DNA of 64,000 bases from assembly GCF_047495875.1 (NCBI RefSeq), contig NC_092463.1, positions 24,727,224 to 24,791,223 of the forward strand, in the 5' to 3' direction. The translations under genes and the position numbers were made by a program. Position 1 is the first letter of the stretch. Each line of letters begins with the position of its first letter. This DNA is from Pithys albifrons albifrons (lineage: Eukaryota; Chordata; Aves; Passeriformes; Thamnophilidae). This document shows positions 21,400-34,800 of this stretch, in pieces. The notes under the pieces were generated by a model. That model was not told the DNA's origin. It did not search any database and saw only the letters and a program-made list of their open reading frames with translations.

Positions 21400-22800
21400 A
21401 AGAAGCTCTAAGATTTGGAGCATTTCCTGCGGGTCCCCCGGGCTCGCACCCGCTCTATCACGTGTCGCACTGGCCGCGCTCCGCCTTTCCTGCGTAGTCA
21501 GCACGTTTCCCGCGGCAGCAGGAATGCTGCTGAGGTAATTTCGCAGGCTGAAAGGCGTACGTGCCTTCCCGGACGGGCCCCCGCGCCGCCGCCACCCAAC
21601 ACTCTCCTCAAGTTTCCCAAACACCGGGCGCAGGGGTAGGAGCCCCCGGCAGCGCCCGGCGCTCCCCCCGTGGAGCTCGCAGGGGCTGTGGCGCCAGAGC
21701 CGCGCCCCGGGCAGGGGCAGGAGCGGCAGCAGGAGCTGCGCCGCACTGCGTTGGGAGCGGCGGGCGGGGCGGGGCGCGGGCGCCGCGCCGCCGGCACGGG
21801 GTGACCGGACAACGTCCCCGCGGGGCGGGCGCGCCGGCCCCGCCTCCCAGCCCACCGCCGGCACGTTCCACTGCGCCCTCGGGGGGAGTCCTCCTCCCTC
21901 CCTGGCGGCGAGTCCCGCCGCTCCGCGGGAACAGAGCGCGGCGCCGCCGGTGTCGTCCCTCGCAGCCCCGCTCCGCGCTGGCTGGTCCGGACCGCTTCTC
22001 TCTGCCGTGCCGTGCGGTGATAGCGCCCCCTCGCCCTCCCCGTCTCCCCCCCCCCCCCCCGGCAGCGGCGCGGGTGGTGCATCCCGGCAGCAGGCGCGTC
22101 CCGGCCGGCGCCCGCCCCCCCCGCGCCGTGTCATTGATGTTGTTGTTTGTGTCGCAGGAGCCGCAGGCCAGGCCGGGGCCGCCGCCCGGGGCCGCCGCCG
22201 CGGGGCTGGGGCCGGCGCCAGGCATGTCGGTGTGCGGGGAGGCGGTGGGCGCCGGCTCCCTGCCCAGCGAGCTGGTGGTCCACATCTTCTCCTTCCTGGC
22301 GGCCCCCGACCGGCTGCGGGCCTCGGCCGCCTGCTCGCACTGGCGGGAGTGCCTCTTCTACCCGGCGCTCTGGCCGCGCCTCCGCCTCAGCCTCCGCGTC
22401 TCGCCCGCCGAGCGCCCGCGCCTCGAGTTCCTCATGCGCAAGTGCGGCTGGTTCGTCCGTGAGCTCCGTGTACAATTCGCCGCCGACAACTACCCCACCG
22501 GCGGCGGCGGCGCGGGGGTGGCGGCGGGCGAGGGCGCCGCGGCGGGGGCGGCGGGGGACGGGGAGGCGCCGCCGCCGCTGAGCCCGCGCTGGCTCGACCT
22601 GCTGAGGACTTACCTGGAGCTCGTGCTGTGCGTCCTGAGCAGCGTCCGCAACAACAGGTACCCAGGGGCAGGGGCAGGCGGAGCCCCCGGGCCGTGCAGG
22701 GCCCGTCCCGGCGCGTTCTGCGGGCGGAAGCAGCACCCGGGCCGGTTCGTGCCGGGGCTGCGCCCGGACCCCGCTCCGTGCTCCAGCTGAGAAGGAACGG
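21400..22800. promoter_or_regulatory. FBXO33: FBXO33 CpG island and promoter
   Basis: About 1.4 kb of very GC- and CpG-rich DNA covers the upstream region, the 5'UTR and coding exon 1. A perfect E-box CACGTG lies at 21459-21464 and a run of 15 C at 22046-22060. Long open frames in several reading frames here are a by-product of the GC content. The transcription start is not fixed, and no TATA box is obvious. Confidence 0.75.
22137..22657 (+). CDS. FBXO33: FBXO33 coding exon 1 (start, F-box)
   Basis: 521 bp from ATG to the donor ACAACAG/GTACCC. It encodes the Pro/Ala-rich N-terminus, the F-box, [20 protein letters not shown], a Gly/Ala-rich insert, and [17 protein letters not shown]. The Gly/Ala insert corresponds to a similarly low-complexity, poorly conserved segment in mammals. 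Confidence 0.95.
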
Positions 22801-25800
22801 GGCTCTAACTACCGCATTTTATCACATAGTGTAGTTTGATGGGGAATATAAACGATGAGAGTTCAGCTAGCGATCGGCTGGTCAATACGCTGAACAGATA
22901 CAGCTGCAGTAATAAAAAGTTCTTCGTCCTTTTGACGGAAGGGGGAATGCGGCTTAAGCGGAGCGAGGGAGTGCTGGGAGTTTGATGCCTAATAAAGGTA
23001 CCTTTCTCACTTAAAATACAACTACAGACAGGGTTTAGACGTTACGCATGTTTGAAGAAAAGTAATGAGAAATTAGTAAGGGGGGGGTGGTGTCTGTGTG
23101 TTAAAATTACACTACTGGTGTACCGAGTTACTGCCCTAGTAAAATACTTTCACCTTTCCCCAGCTGTGAGGATTTTTGCCGTAGAAAAGCTGAGCTTTTC
23201 ATTCCAGCTCTCGGGTTACCTGCTAAGCTGTGGTTTGACTGGGTTTTAACTGGGAAGATATTTTTAAGTTTGTTTATTGAGAAAGCGCTTCACACGTAGG
23301 ACTTACTTGGCCAGGTTGAATCTATATTACAGATATATTTTCCTGTGGTTTGTAGTTAAGGTGTGTTTAGATCCTGCTTTTCAACAGACTTACTTTGGCA
23401 GTTTAGATAATTTCCTCGGCTTTGAGGTCTTCAAAATGAAAATACTTGCATTCTCTTTACAGTGCATGGGTGTGATCGAGATATGTATCTCTTAAAGATG
23501 GTAATCAGATGCCCTCATATATGGCCTGTAGTCAACACCTAGGACAGGAAAGCAGAACTATTACATTTAGGTTGTGATGAGTTTGAAAAGATTTTGGGAT
23601 AGGAAATGGTTAATGTTATTTACCCTCTGCGTGCATAGAGCTTCTCCTATCAAGAGGGGGAAAACCTGCGAATGCTCCAGGGCATCTTTAGAATGAATTA
23701 AACCTTGTGGATGGCCTTCGGAAAACTGTCTGCATCTGACTCATGTCCTTGTGACCGCCCCTCTTTGATTCCTGGGTGATTAGAGAGCAGCTTGAGGCCT
23801 TCCTTGCCTCTTTATTTTAAATTGTAGCAAGAGAACTTTAAATGCAGTTCCTCGTTGGTTTCAGATGAATGCAAATGTGGTGTGTGAAGTCTCACTTTCA
23901 GTTCCTCCCTCTGCTGCGCCCAGCAGGTACTTCCTGTGGTGCAGCTGCGATGGGTGAGAGTTGCAGACCTCACTTCTGAAAACGGCCCCTTAGTCCCAGC
24001 TCACCTTTATGTTAATTTATTTCTTGCCCTGTGAATCCTTGGTGAGCGAATCCTGATGATCTGCCTTGATTGGTCTTCTCTTGCCTTTCAGGAGCTTTCA
24101 CTTAACTGTTGAATCTTTGGGAAATCCTGCTAGTATCATAAGTGATAAAAACACTGCAGTGATGGGGGTGATTGTCCAATATAAGACAAATATCACTCCA
24201 CGGGCTTGGAATTTTAAAATAAGTGGTATCTGCAGGAGATGTTGCCAAGTGGGGGTTGTTGAAAAACTAAATACGTTTTTTCCGCTCTCAAAAACAAGAG
24301 GCTGTTGAAATTAAAAGCACTGTGAGAAGGCTTTTGGTTGCCTTTTTCTTTGGGAAAAAGATTCATTCTCTGTGGCCTTATCTGAAAACTGTACAGGGAC
24401 ATTTGCTTTATGGAGTTCATTTCACAGATTCTGTATGCACGGTGTGACTCAGGACCGCAGTGGAATGCTGTGCAGAAGTAGCTGTTCCTCCAGTACCTGG
24501 TAGATCAGTATAATTTTGGTGGTAAGCCAGAGGTGAAAAGTTACCAAGTTGGATAGAATTTTGTGTCGCTGTACTTTCTTGCTGTCTGCATATAATTTAC
24601 GTGCTACTCTTTTGTTTGGAAATGAATAATGCATGATTTGGGAACACAAGGTACCTGGTTATTACAGCAGGCTTTCTTTAAGGAGGATTTAAAAAGTGTG
24701 TGTGTGGGGGATTTACATTAAACACTTAACATTTTTTTCAGATTAGGCTTTTTTATTCCCTCAAACTGTTTGGATATTTTTTTTCAGAGTAACTGCCAGT
24801 AAGTAGTTTGCGTGTGGAACGCTGGGGTTTAGTTTTTTAAGTAGATTTTTGAGGTTGAAATGAGGTGGGAAGGAGCATTAACTTAGGCCAAATCGCTGCT
24901 TAGCTCTTACTTGGACCACCTGATTTCTAAACCGAAGGCATTGTCACCTGCCTAATGCTTAGTTTTGTCTAAGGAAAGACTTCAGTCCAGGCACTTAATT
25001 TCTCTGCTTCTCTTTATTTATGTGTAACTCAAGGATAATTAATAATTCTTCTTGTTTTCACTGCATGTCCCTATACATGGGATGGCTCTTGTAATTTCAA
25101 AAATAATGGAAATGGCAGGGCTTTTAACTTCTCCAGTGGCTGCATCAGTGTAAATACATTTCTTCTGTAATTAAGTTTAGAGCAGGACAGTTCTTTCATA
25201 ACTCCTGTCAGCCCCTATGATAACTTTTTGGCAGAGAAGCTCGGAAAAGCTTCCATCTTACACTTCAGAACTGGAGAGAAATCTGTGATGCTGTTTCTTA
25301 ACTGTGTAGCTTTGCTGTGGGGTTTTAAATTTATTATTAAGCAATACAGTAACAACCCTCCCCCTTGCAAGAAAAGACACGTACTTTAGATGGCTCTAGA
25401 ATTCCTTGAGGATTTGGACCTAAGAAAAGTAATATCTAAAAGTAATGCAATTTCTAAATGCTCCCTTGGACAGAGGAGAATGATGTGTGGGTTTGCTACT
25501 AAAAGCATTTTCTGTACAACACAAAATTGCCAATTTCTGAGCAAATCTGTCTGTTTAGTCACTTCAAAAATATTTTGGGGTGGCCTTTGTTAATTCTGAA
25601 GGAATTAAGGAATTAACAACTTGCCTGCAGCTTGGTTTAAAAACAACTGATAATGTTTTCTGACAAATATTCCTACTGGCAGCCAGTTGCCATCCAGAAA
25701 GGTACATTCTAAGTCTATCTCATTCGAAGTAGAGCTCAAGTTACCATAAAGTTAATTTTGTGTGTGGCAGCATATTACTCCCAAAATACTGCTTTAATAG

Positions 25801-28800
25801 CATTGGGACCTTGATGAGCTCTAAAAATCTGTCATTTATTTAATTAAAAAGTACTAAAGTAGTGTTTCTAGTGATCTGTAACTCTTCCATGAGTTATGTT
25901 TATGACTGTAAATAAAATAACAAAGTGTGTTATTGTTTAAACAGGTGACATTCTGTTTATTTAAAAAAGGCTGTGAGTGGGCGTGGTGATGTTGTTTCTT
26001 AGATCTTCCTGATCTACACCTCCTCAAACTGATCTTACAAAACTAATTTCTGGAAGGCAGGTGAGAGGGAGACAAACTCTCTGTGAGCCACTTAAGTGCA
26101 TCCAGCAGCTAAGAAGCAACTGGTGATCTTTCAGTAGGAAAATCCTGTGTTTTTATATTACTCTGAAATCCCAACCCTATCCTCTACTCCTCCTGCCTTG
26201 CTTACAAAGGAAAATGGGGAAGTGGTGACACGCAGACACCCTTTTGCTGTGGAAACAAAAATGCAGATTACTGCAAAGCTGTGGTATCTTGGTGAGGTGT
26301 GGTATGTGTCTTGGAATTGCCAAAAATCAGTGAATTGCTCAAAACATTAGACTGCATCTGTATTTAAGGTTTTCTGATGTCTCTCCCATTGGTCTGGGCA
26401 GGCAGCTGGAACTGGCAGAAACTGGTATAATAATACAATATGTGCCTTACTACTCTGTTTGTCTCGAATGTAAGCGAGGACATTGTGTTCTCTTTTTAAT
26501 TGGATATTCAAAAAGACCAACCAAAATTGAAGATGGAACCTGGTAAGAAGTTTCTACTTCTAGTGCCTTCCTTGAGCTAGTGGAAAAGAAATGGTTTAGA
26601 AACACATTCTTCCCCAGCTGGGATACGACACAGGATTAAGATCCCATATGATTTTTAGCAAAAGATGACAGTTAACTCCTGAATAATGTTATATGATTTT
26701 TAGCAAAAGATGACAGTTAACTCCTGAATAATGTTATTTAAATAGCAATCACTTTACTGACTCTCTGAAATAAAGATGAAATGTGACCAGAATGCCCCAG
26801 AGATTGTATGAGACTGCAAAAAGTAGCAAAAGTCTTAATATTGTGTTGAACTGTGATTAGGTTTGTTGATGGTAATAACTGTGCCGTAAAGGGAAAAATA
26901 ATTGGATGTTGTTACTGCTTAAGTTTTCAGGCAGAGAACTTTTCCCTGTGTCTGTAGTGCATGAAATGGCAGTCAAAAAATGTAGTAAAACTGTGTGGGA
27001 TACCCGTGATTAGTGTTCCATGTGTCCTGCAGTCTGGTGGCCCTCAAATTAATACCTGCCTGTGGCAGCATTTGCTGGGAGTGTGAGTAGCACCGGGCAA
27101 GACCTGTGTGTGATGTGAATATGGAGGTCATTGAAAACTGTTTTGAAGATCGAATTTTGGCTCAGCTCTAGGTATTAAGTCATTGACATCAGAAGATAGC
27201 ATGGCTCTGCTTTTCAGACCAGGTGGAGATTTCTGCTGCTTTGCCTGTCACACCAGGCTACCTCTTACAGCTTTTGAGGAAAAAAGAGTCCAAAATACTG
27301 TTGGTGGTAGTGCCAGTGTTTTAGGTTTCTCTGCCAAGCTTACTCTTCAGTCTGATCAGGCATTGCCTTAGTCAGACTTCATAGAATATTGATCATGTGG
27401 TAAAGGCTCAGGGACTGGAGCACAAGCCCTGTGGGGAGAGGCTGAGGGAGCTGGGGTTGTTTAGCCTGGAGAAGAGGCTCAGAGGTGACCTCATCACTGT
27501 CTAGAACTACCTGAAGGGAAGTTCTAGCCAGGTGGGGGTTGGTCTCTTCTCCCAGGCACTCAGCAATAGGACAAGGGGGCACGGGCTCAAGCTCTGCCAG
27601 GGGAAATTGCAGTTGCATATCAGAAAAAAATTCTTTACAGAGAGAGTGCTCAGGCATTGGAATGGGCTGCCCAGAGAGGTGGTGGATTCCCCATCCCTGG
27701 AGGTTTTTAAACTGAGATTGGACGTGGCACTGAGTGTCATGATCTGGTAAATGGACTGGAGTTGGACCAAGGGTTGGACTTGATGATCTCAGAGGTCTTT
27801 TCCAACCCAATCCATTCTATGATTCTATTATAGTATATCATCAGTACAGTAGTCCTGTATATAAAAATAATAAATATGAAGTTGTTGAATTTCAGAAACA
27901 GTTGTAAATTGTAGGTATTTTGCTCCAGTATTTGTAAGACTTTAAATGAAGCTCATGGATTGTGCTACTAAATTGTTGTTCACCTATAGAAGAAGAGCAC
28001 CAGCTGCAGTGGTGGAGAGATCTCAGGAAATCAGTGTCCTGTTATTGAATACTGGGACTTCAAAACAAGTAAATTATGATTTCTGGTAGATACAAACTAC
28101 AGACTGCAATTCATACTTAAAAATGTAAAACTTGGCTTCTTAATATTTTTCCCCCCTACTTTTGGTAGACTATGAGATTGTGCTGTGAATGTGATGAACT
28201 GCACCAAAGCTCTCCCATGCTTTGAGCATTGTAATTGTGTTGCATTTTTATCAAAGCTGTCCTGAAGTATTTGTAAGGCAGAAGAAATAAGAACATGTGG
28301 TAACTCACTTAATTGACAGCTACAGATTAATTGGCATCTACTGTGTATGATTAATGTAACTTAGGTACCCATTTGTGATTAAACTGGAGTTCCTGCCAGG
28401 TTAGTTATCAACTGTAGACCAGTTCTTGTGTTTTAGGAGTAAACATAATTTACAACATATATAAATAAAAGAAATGTTGACCCTAAACTTAGTAGCTAAA
28501 AAAATAATAATCTTAAAAGCAAATGTAACAAAACTCCTCCAAAACTGCAGTTGTTTTCATATCTGTTGGTTGGTCTGTTTTAGGAATAGAAAAGGTGCAA
28601 GTTAGAAAAATAAACTGCGATGGGGTAAGGCAGCATGACTGTCTAGTGCAGAGTCATGTCCAGCATATACTTAGAGGTTTTTTTTTCTTTAGAAGGTTTT
28701 TAGGTATCCCTTGTAAAACTTGTGTGTCGTGGTGGACCATTAACCCTCACTGATGGGAAGTACAAGAGCAGCTTCCCCTACCTTCATCTAACAGAAATTA

Positions 28801-31800
28801 GGCATTGATTAGGGTGTGGGGAGCTTTTGCTTTTGCTATGTGTGGTTTCTGATGCCTCAGTTGAGGCAGGTTTGGGCTCTCATTTGTAACCAGCTGATCT
28901 ATGTAAGTGCTCCAAGGTTTTTTTTTGTCGTTGTGTTCTACTAGGGCATTAAATGCAGTGTGAAATGTTAAAAGGAAAAATTATCTGTAGCACTTAACAC
29001 ACGTATTTCAAGGGTTAAAAATTTCATGAAACCACTGCTGGAAGTTTTCTTTGTGGTGCTGCTGGCCTGCTGAAAATATTCTTGAGGTGACTGAAAACCA
29101 GCATTTGCCATCACAGCTCGTGCCACCAGTTCCTGTCCTCCTCCTTTACACTTCAGTCTCATTTTCTGTACTTCCATACGTGCCTGTGTTCCAGGACAGT
29201 AGGTAGTTTCCCAATGCAGACTGTGTTCCATGTATTAGTGGGATCTTACTGCTTCTATTGTCTTATCCGGAATGATTCCTTATGCTGTTCTACTTTTATG
29301 TACAGATTTATTTTTTTATTTTGCTGTTTTGTAGGAACCTCCAGAAGTTAAGTCTCTTTGGGGATATAAGCATTCTGCAGCAACATGGAAGTATATCAAA
29401 TACATACCTTGGAAAGGTTGACCCTGATGGCAAGAAGATTAAGCAGTAAGTTATATTTGTAAATAATCAAACACAATAAAATAATAAAAATAGATAACGG
29501 AGTGCGGATTTTCGTTCCTGAAGTACATGACTGGGAGAGCTTTAAGTTTTTTAACAGGATACGAATCTATAGTCTTGTTCCTGCTATTTACATGAAGTAG
29601 TCTGGTTTTGTGGCTGTTTTTAATCCCTTTTCAGCAGGATGAGAATCCTTTATTTCCTCTTCCCATTGTGTTGTAGAAACAATATTATGTTATTGCACAA
29701 AGGGGGAGTGGGGGGTTGTTACCAGCACCTTTACTATTGCTGTACATGACAAAAATTAGAAAAAGAAGTAATCTGTTGTATTGCAGAAGAACTGAAAATA
29801 GCTTTGTGTTTATGTTCTCTTTCAAGTTTACTCGCTCCAACTTATTTATAGTTTCATCTCTGAATTTGCAGAATTCCTGAAAGATCCCAGCTCACAATGC
29901 GCCTGTTTAGTTCAGAGGGGTATTTTACCTTGCCATAGTTATATTATGGTACAGTCCTTGAACACTTAGAATCGTTTGGAAAAAGTGAAATACAGTGTAA
30001 AAAGCTACCAACTTCTGGAATAAATTACCACAGAGGGAATGATGCAAACTTAACTATTTTAGCAGTTCTCCTAAAAGTTTATAATAAAAACTGAATACCA
30101 TCGTTCTGTGACAGTTTAAACATCTTTCTCCCAGTAATTTGGGAGCAGAATAAGTACACCCAGTCTAGATCTTAACTATATTTTTGTTTTGAGTGGTTTT
30201 TAGTACCAGTGTAGGTGTATTGTCAGACCAACATATGTATGTGAGCACAACCATCAAACTTTCATGTTTGGTCCTAACCTAAATTTGCAAACCGTTGCAA
30301 ATACAGCTGGGAGTCACACACTGTCTTTGTTACCCATTGTGTTTAGATTGCAGAACTCAGAGCAATTTGCAGCTCTGATTAAGGTAGTGCTGCTAATTGG
30401 CTGATTAGGTAAAAGCTCCTTTATTTCATATCCTTTGTGAAAACATAAATATATAATCAAATCTTTGCCAAGGAGCTCAAAGAGAGACATCTAAGCAGAT
30501 ATTTACTCAGCTGAGTGCATGGTAAATGTTCCTTCAAATCTGCACATTTTGGAGCCATAAACACCTTTGAAATTCATTATCTAACTTGATGTTGGTCTTT
30601 GAGGTGAATATTTAACTTTACATCTTTTGGAATGAGCAAACAAATGCCTAGCTCCTTTTTGTTTGGTTCGTTTTGGTGTTTATTTTATAGTTGATAGTTT
30701 GTGTTTCTTGGTTGGGTTTTTTTCTAAAATAAAACAATGTACTTGGGACCTGCTAGTCCTTGTCTGAATTAAAGGAAAGCTGGCGGTGTTACATTCAGCT
30801 CTCTGAAGCTGATCAGCACTAGCAGCAGACTGACTTCAGAAGATGAATCTTTATGGCTTCTTGGTCATGTCTTTTGCACTTGAGGTTTGATCAGTTAAAT
30901 TGCAAAACATGGATGCTGATAACTAACAGTGGAAGTGATGAGCAACCTTTGCAGACAGTGTTACTGGTAATTGAGGATTTACTAGCTGTTTCAGGAACTT
31001 CCTGCAATTAAAGCAGTCAGGGAATAAAATGTGATGTCTCCTTAAATCTTTTGCTTTGAGCTGGGTGTAACAGACTGTGGGTGAAATCCCAGGACTAGGG
31101 GTTGTCCTGAGGCTGAGGAGGCTTTGGATTGTGTTTTCAAAAATACACTTTTGTGGTGATCAGCATGAGTTTGTGATGCTTATTCTTTTTCTGTATAGTT
31201 TGTGTGTCCCTGGGTACTTTCTAAAAGTCTCTTTACAACTCTGTTCCTCAGTGCTGGGAAGTTCAGTGCAAACAATATTTTTGTCTTGAGTTGAACAAAG
31301 GGTAGTTGTTTAAAATTTTGGCTTTCTGAAATCTGCTTTTTGTGATTGATTCATGTGGTTCAGGTAGTTTGGTTTCCAAAAGAACCAATTTAGCCTCTGT
31401 TAAAAAAAGCATTTTGAATGATAGTCTTCAATTAAACAAATTATATGGACCTTGCTAATGTGTTTACATCCTGTCCAGGGCCATGGATGTGCCTCAGTCC
31501 TGGCTGGGACTGGTTTGGGGGCTTTAACATAACTTAGTCTGTCTAGTCAGGCTTTAGTCTGTCTTCTGGATGAAAGTGCCATTTGGGACATTAATTGTGA
31601 AAGCAAATTGTTTTGAGTTTTTTCGTTTTTAAATAATTTACTTCAGTACAGTAATTTGTAGATTTCAGGTCGATGCTGAACATCCACAGTTGCTGCTTAC
31701 AGGAAGCAAAGGGGACTGATTGCACTTGAGACATCAATAGGTTATGTTGGTTTTTTGCATATGCTGAGTTCTGCTTTTATTTTCTGTTGTATGCTCAAAC

Positions 31801-34800
31801 TCCAGTTTTATTTGTGAGCTTTGAAATAACTAAGTTAGATAAATGTTCCACTACATACTAGGCAGTTGAAGTGATAGTTAATGTGAAAATAAAATGGTGT
31901 GATTTCCAAGAATTCACATCGTGTCTAAACTTCTAGAACACAATTCAGACTAATTTTGCAAACTCCAGTTAGATCCAATCTGTTTATGAAAAATACAGTG
32001 TACATAAAAATTTGCAGGGGAAAAAAAGTCTGTTGGGGAGTTTAAAAAATTTATTTGAAATATGTTAAAAGGAATGACCTGTGGATTATATAGTGTGTAT
32101 ATATATGAGACACATATTAAAAACAATCCAGAAATTATTGTTGTTAAATACTCTCTACTGACGTTTGATCTCTTTTTATTAAACTGGAGAAAGTTTTCTT
32201 AGGACTAGGAGCTCAAATCTAAATATGTGTACAAACACTTTGGTGCTTGCACTAAAAAGGTGATGCGTAGATTGCATTAAATCAATTTCTCCCTTTTAAA
32301 AGGTTTAGTGCAATTCCCACTGGGGACAGAACCCACCCTACAGCTGCAGAGTTCTATATCATATTTCTTTTTATTAAATTGTGCAAGTCCTAGAATAGTT
32401 TTCTTCTAAGCTCAGATGTTTAAGTTGTATGAGCACCACAATTTAAGCAGATTTTTGGAGCAGCAAGGCACATTGATGGTAGTATTTTACTGAGCACCTC
32501 AAAATTGATTTGTCTTCAATAGTTCTGTAAAATATCACAAGCACACTATTAAGATTGACTGCCTGGGCTAATGCAGTATAAGTTCCACCATCGCAGCAGC
32601 CATTGCAGCACCTTTCATTGCTGTGTATGGGGAGAGAGGTGGGGAAGGGTGTTTAGAAGAAATTTGAGGGGTTGCTGTGGTAGAATCTTTTCCTTTGGGG
32701 GGACTGTGAGAGAATCTGCCTTCAGTACTAAGCATTGGCAAGAATAATCATGAAACAAACATTGCCAGGATCAAACAAGGCTCATCTGAACTGTACAAGA
32801 ATTGAGCAATAAGTAGAAAAAGTACACCATGTGTGACTCTTGCCCTTTGTTTCAAACTGTTTAATTTGTGTCACAGTTGCCAGTCCTCAGTTCAAAATAA
32901 AATGTTTGGAGAAATTGAAAAAATGGAAGTCTTCTGACTTGAGGACTACACTAGGCAAAGCCCTGGGAGCTGAGGTGTACAATAGGTAAATAAAATAACC
33001 ACACCAACTTTTCTGCTTAGGAGAAGTCAGATTTTACAAACCCAGCACCTTCACAGAGGGAAGAAGCACGTGCAGGCAAGGGAGGGGATGGATACAGATT
33101 TGCCGAGGGAGAGGATGAATGAGGACTAATCTTTTAACTTTCTTACAACAGATGGAGTATGGGGCATCAAAGGTAGTAGGTGAAGGGTTCAGAGCAAGCA
33201 AGAAGAGGGGGGATGCGCACTACAAAGTTCTTTATTATTGGATGTTACAGTTGCTAAATGCATACTCGGCTAAATTTGTAAAGTGAAGTCCCTGAGTGCT
33301 GCAAAATACATAAAGTTGCCTCTGTCTCGGGAGGTCTGAGTTAAAAAGTTTTGGAAACTAGAGAGATATTTGAGAAATATCCCTATGTGCTTTCCCTGTT
33401 CTGTCACCTTAACATGTTTGTGTTTCTTTGCTGTCAGGATATTGGGCTAAACTTTTAATTTTGTCTAGACATTACCTTGAATAAAGTTACATGGATGAGA
33501 ATAACAACTTTGTAATGTTTTGCTTAGATGTATAAAGTATACAGATATAGCAGTGAAGGAGAAAGTGTTCTGTGCAAAACCACTAGCTGTTTTAAGGCAC
33601 AAGGACTTCTGTTAGTTTTGTACTGAAGGTGTTTACATTTTATTTCTTGGTGTTCCACGGCACTGTCATAGCCTGACTCAACCACTTCCCTTTAAAGCTG
33701 ATCTTCCATTCTGGCTGACCAGGGCTTGAGATCAAATACTTACCTACACGTGTCCTAATGTGCTAAAAGAGCACTTGTCTTTTGGGCAGGAGGGCTCTTT
33801 TGGGCTTTAGCAGCTGTGGGATGAAGACTGAAAAAACAATTTCATGGAGAAAGTTTGCAAAGTTCGACTCTACTCTTTGAATTTAATATTCAAAATTTAA
33901 AATACTTTCATTGCCTTCTTAAATATGTAACATGAAGAATGTCTTCTCACTAAAAGAAAAGGGAGCGGCAGAGGTAGGGTGCATCAGGATAAGTGCTTAA
34001 TGATAATCTGGCACTGATCATTTGAGATTGCAATGTTACTGGGTCCGAGTTGTTTTGGTAAAAGTTGAACTTGTTGGCATTGAAAATTCAGTGAGCTGCA
34101 TATTTGAAATTGTTGAAAGAATCATCTTAGGTGTTTTTTCTTTGCCATTTAATGAGCAAAGTCAAGCAAGTAGTTTCAGATCATTCTAACTTATGCTCAA
34201 AGTCAAGTTTCTGCCACATTTCATTGAAACTTACTTTTTTTCTATATTGAATTTGCAGTTCTAGAGAGGTTTCCAAATACGAAAAGTTGTTTTTAAAAAC
34301 AAGAGCTATGTTCTAAAAGCATTACAGGTTTTCTTATTTGCATAACCCTAAAATGTATGTGGGAGGGTGTTAAATACATGCTGGAAAATACATGAAGTGA
34401 AGGTTCATAGTCTGCCGCTGTATTTGAAAGACAAAGTATGTAATTTTTCTCAAGTTAGTTTACAGCTTTAACCTTTTAAGTGCAGTGAAGGTTTTAATTG
34501 CTGTGGGAGGTCTCCAGTCAGGTTATAATATTTGTAGTTCATAAGAACCGTAATAATAGCACCTTCCTGCAGAATAAGGCTGTAAATGAAAGAAGAATAA
34601 TTCTTGAATAAAAAAATGGAATGGTATGCAGTTGGTAAGACTAAACCATGTTTAATAGGATCATTGTCTGTTTTGTTTACTTGCAGAATCCAACAACTGT
34701 TTGAAGAGATATTAGGCAATAGCAGGCAATTGAAATGGCTGTCTTGTGGGTTAATGCTGCAAATAGTAACTCCCACATCACTGTCCTCCTTATCCAACCC

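Larger units (their letters stand above)
18472..21400. other. Intergenic region between divergent ZNF410 and FBXO33
   Basis: No gene recognised. Moderately GC-rich stretches (about 18880-19180 and 19810-20350) alternate with AT-rich DNA. An imperfect ~48-bp tandem duplication lies at 20073-20170. Short open frames on both strands carry no family signal. Confidence 0.6.
22658..29334 (+). other. FBXO33 intron 1
   Basis: 6.7 kb without coding exons. Contains a 45-bp perfect tandem duplication (26646-26735) and a CR1 3' end (27398-27832). Otherwise AT-rich with no recognised feature. Confidence 0.85.

Noticed and set aside
21561..22136. In-frame upstream extension of FBXO33 exon 1 and long frames on the other strand
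   Set aside because: Low-complexity GC-driven frames. The conserved MLLF start lies at 22137 and nothing upstream resembles the family.
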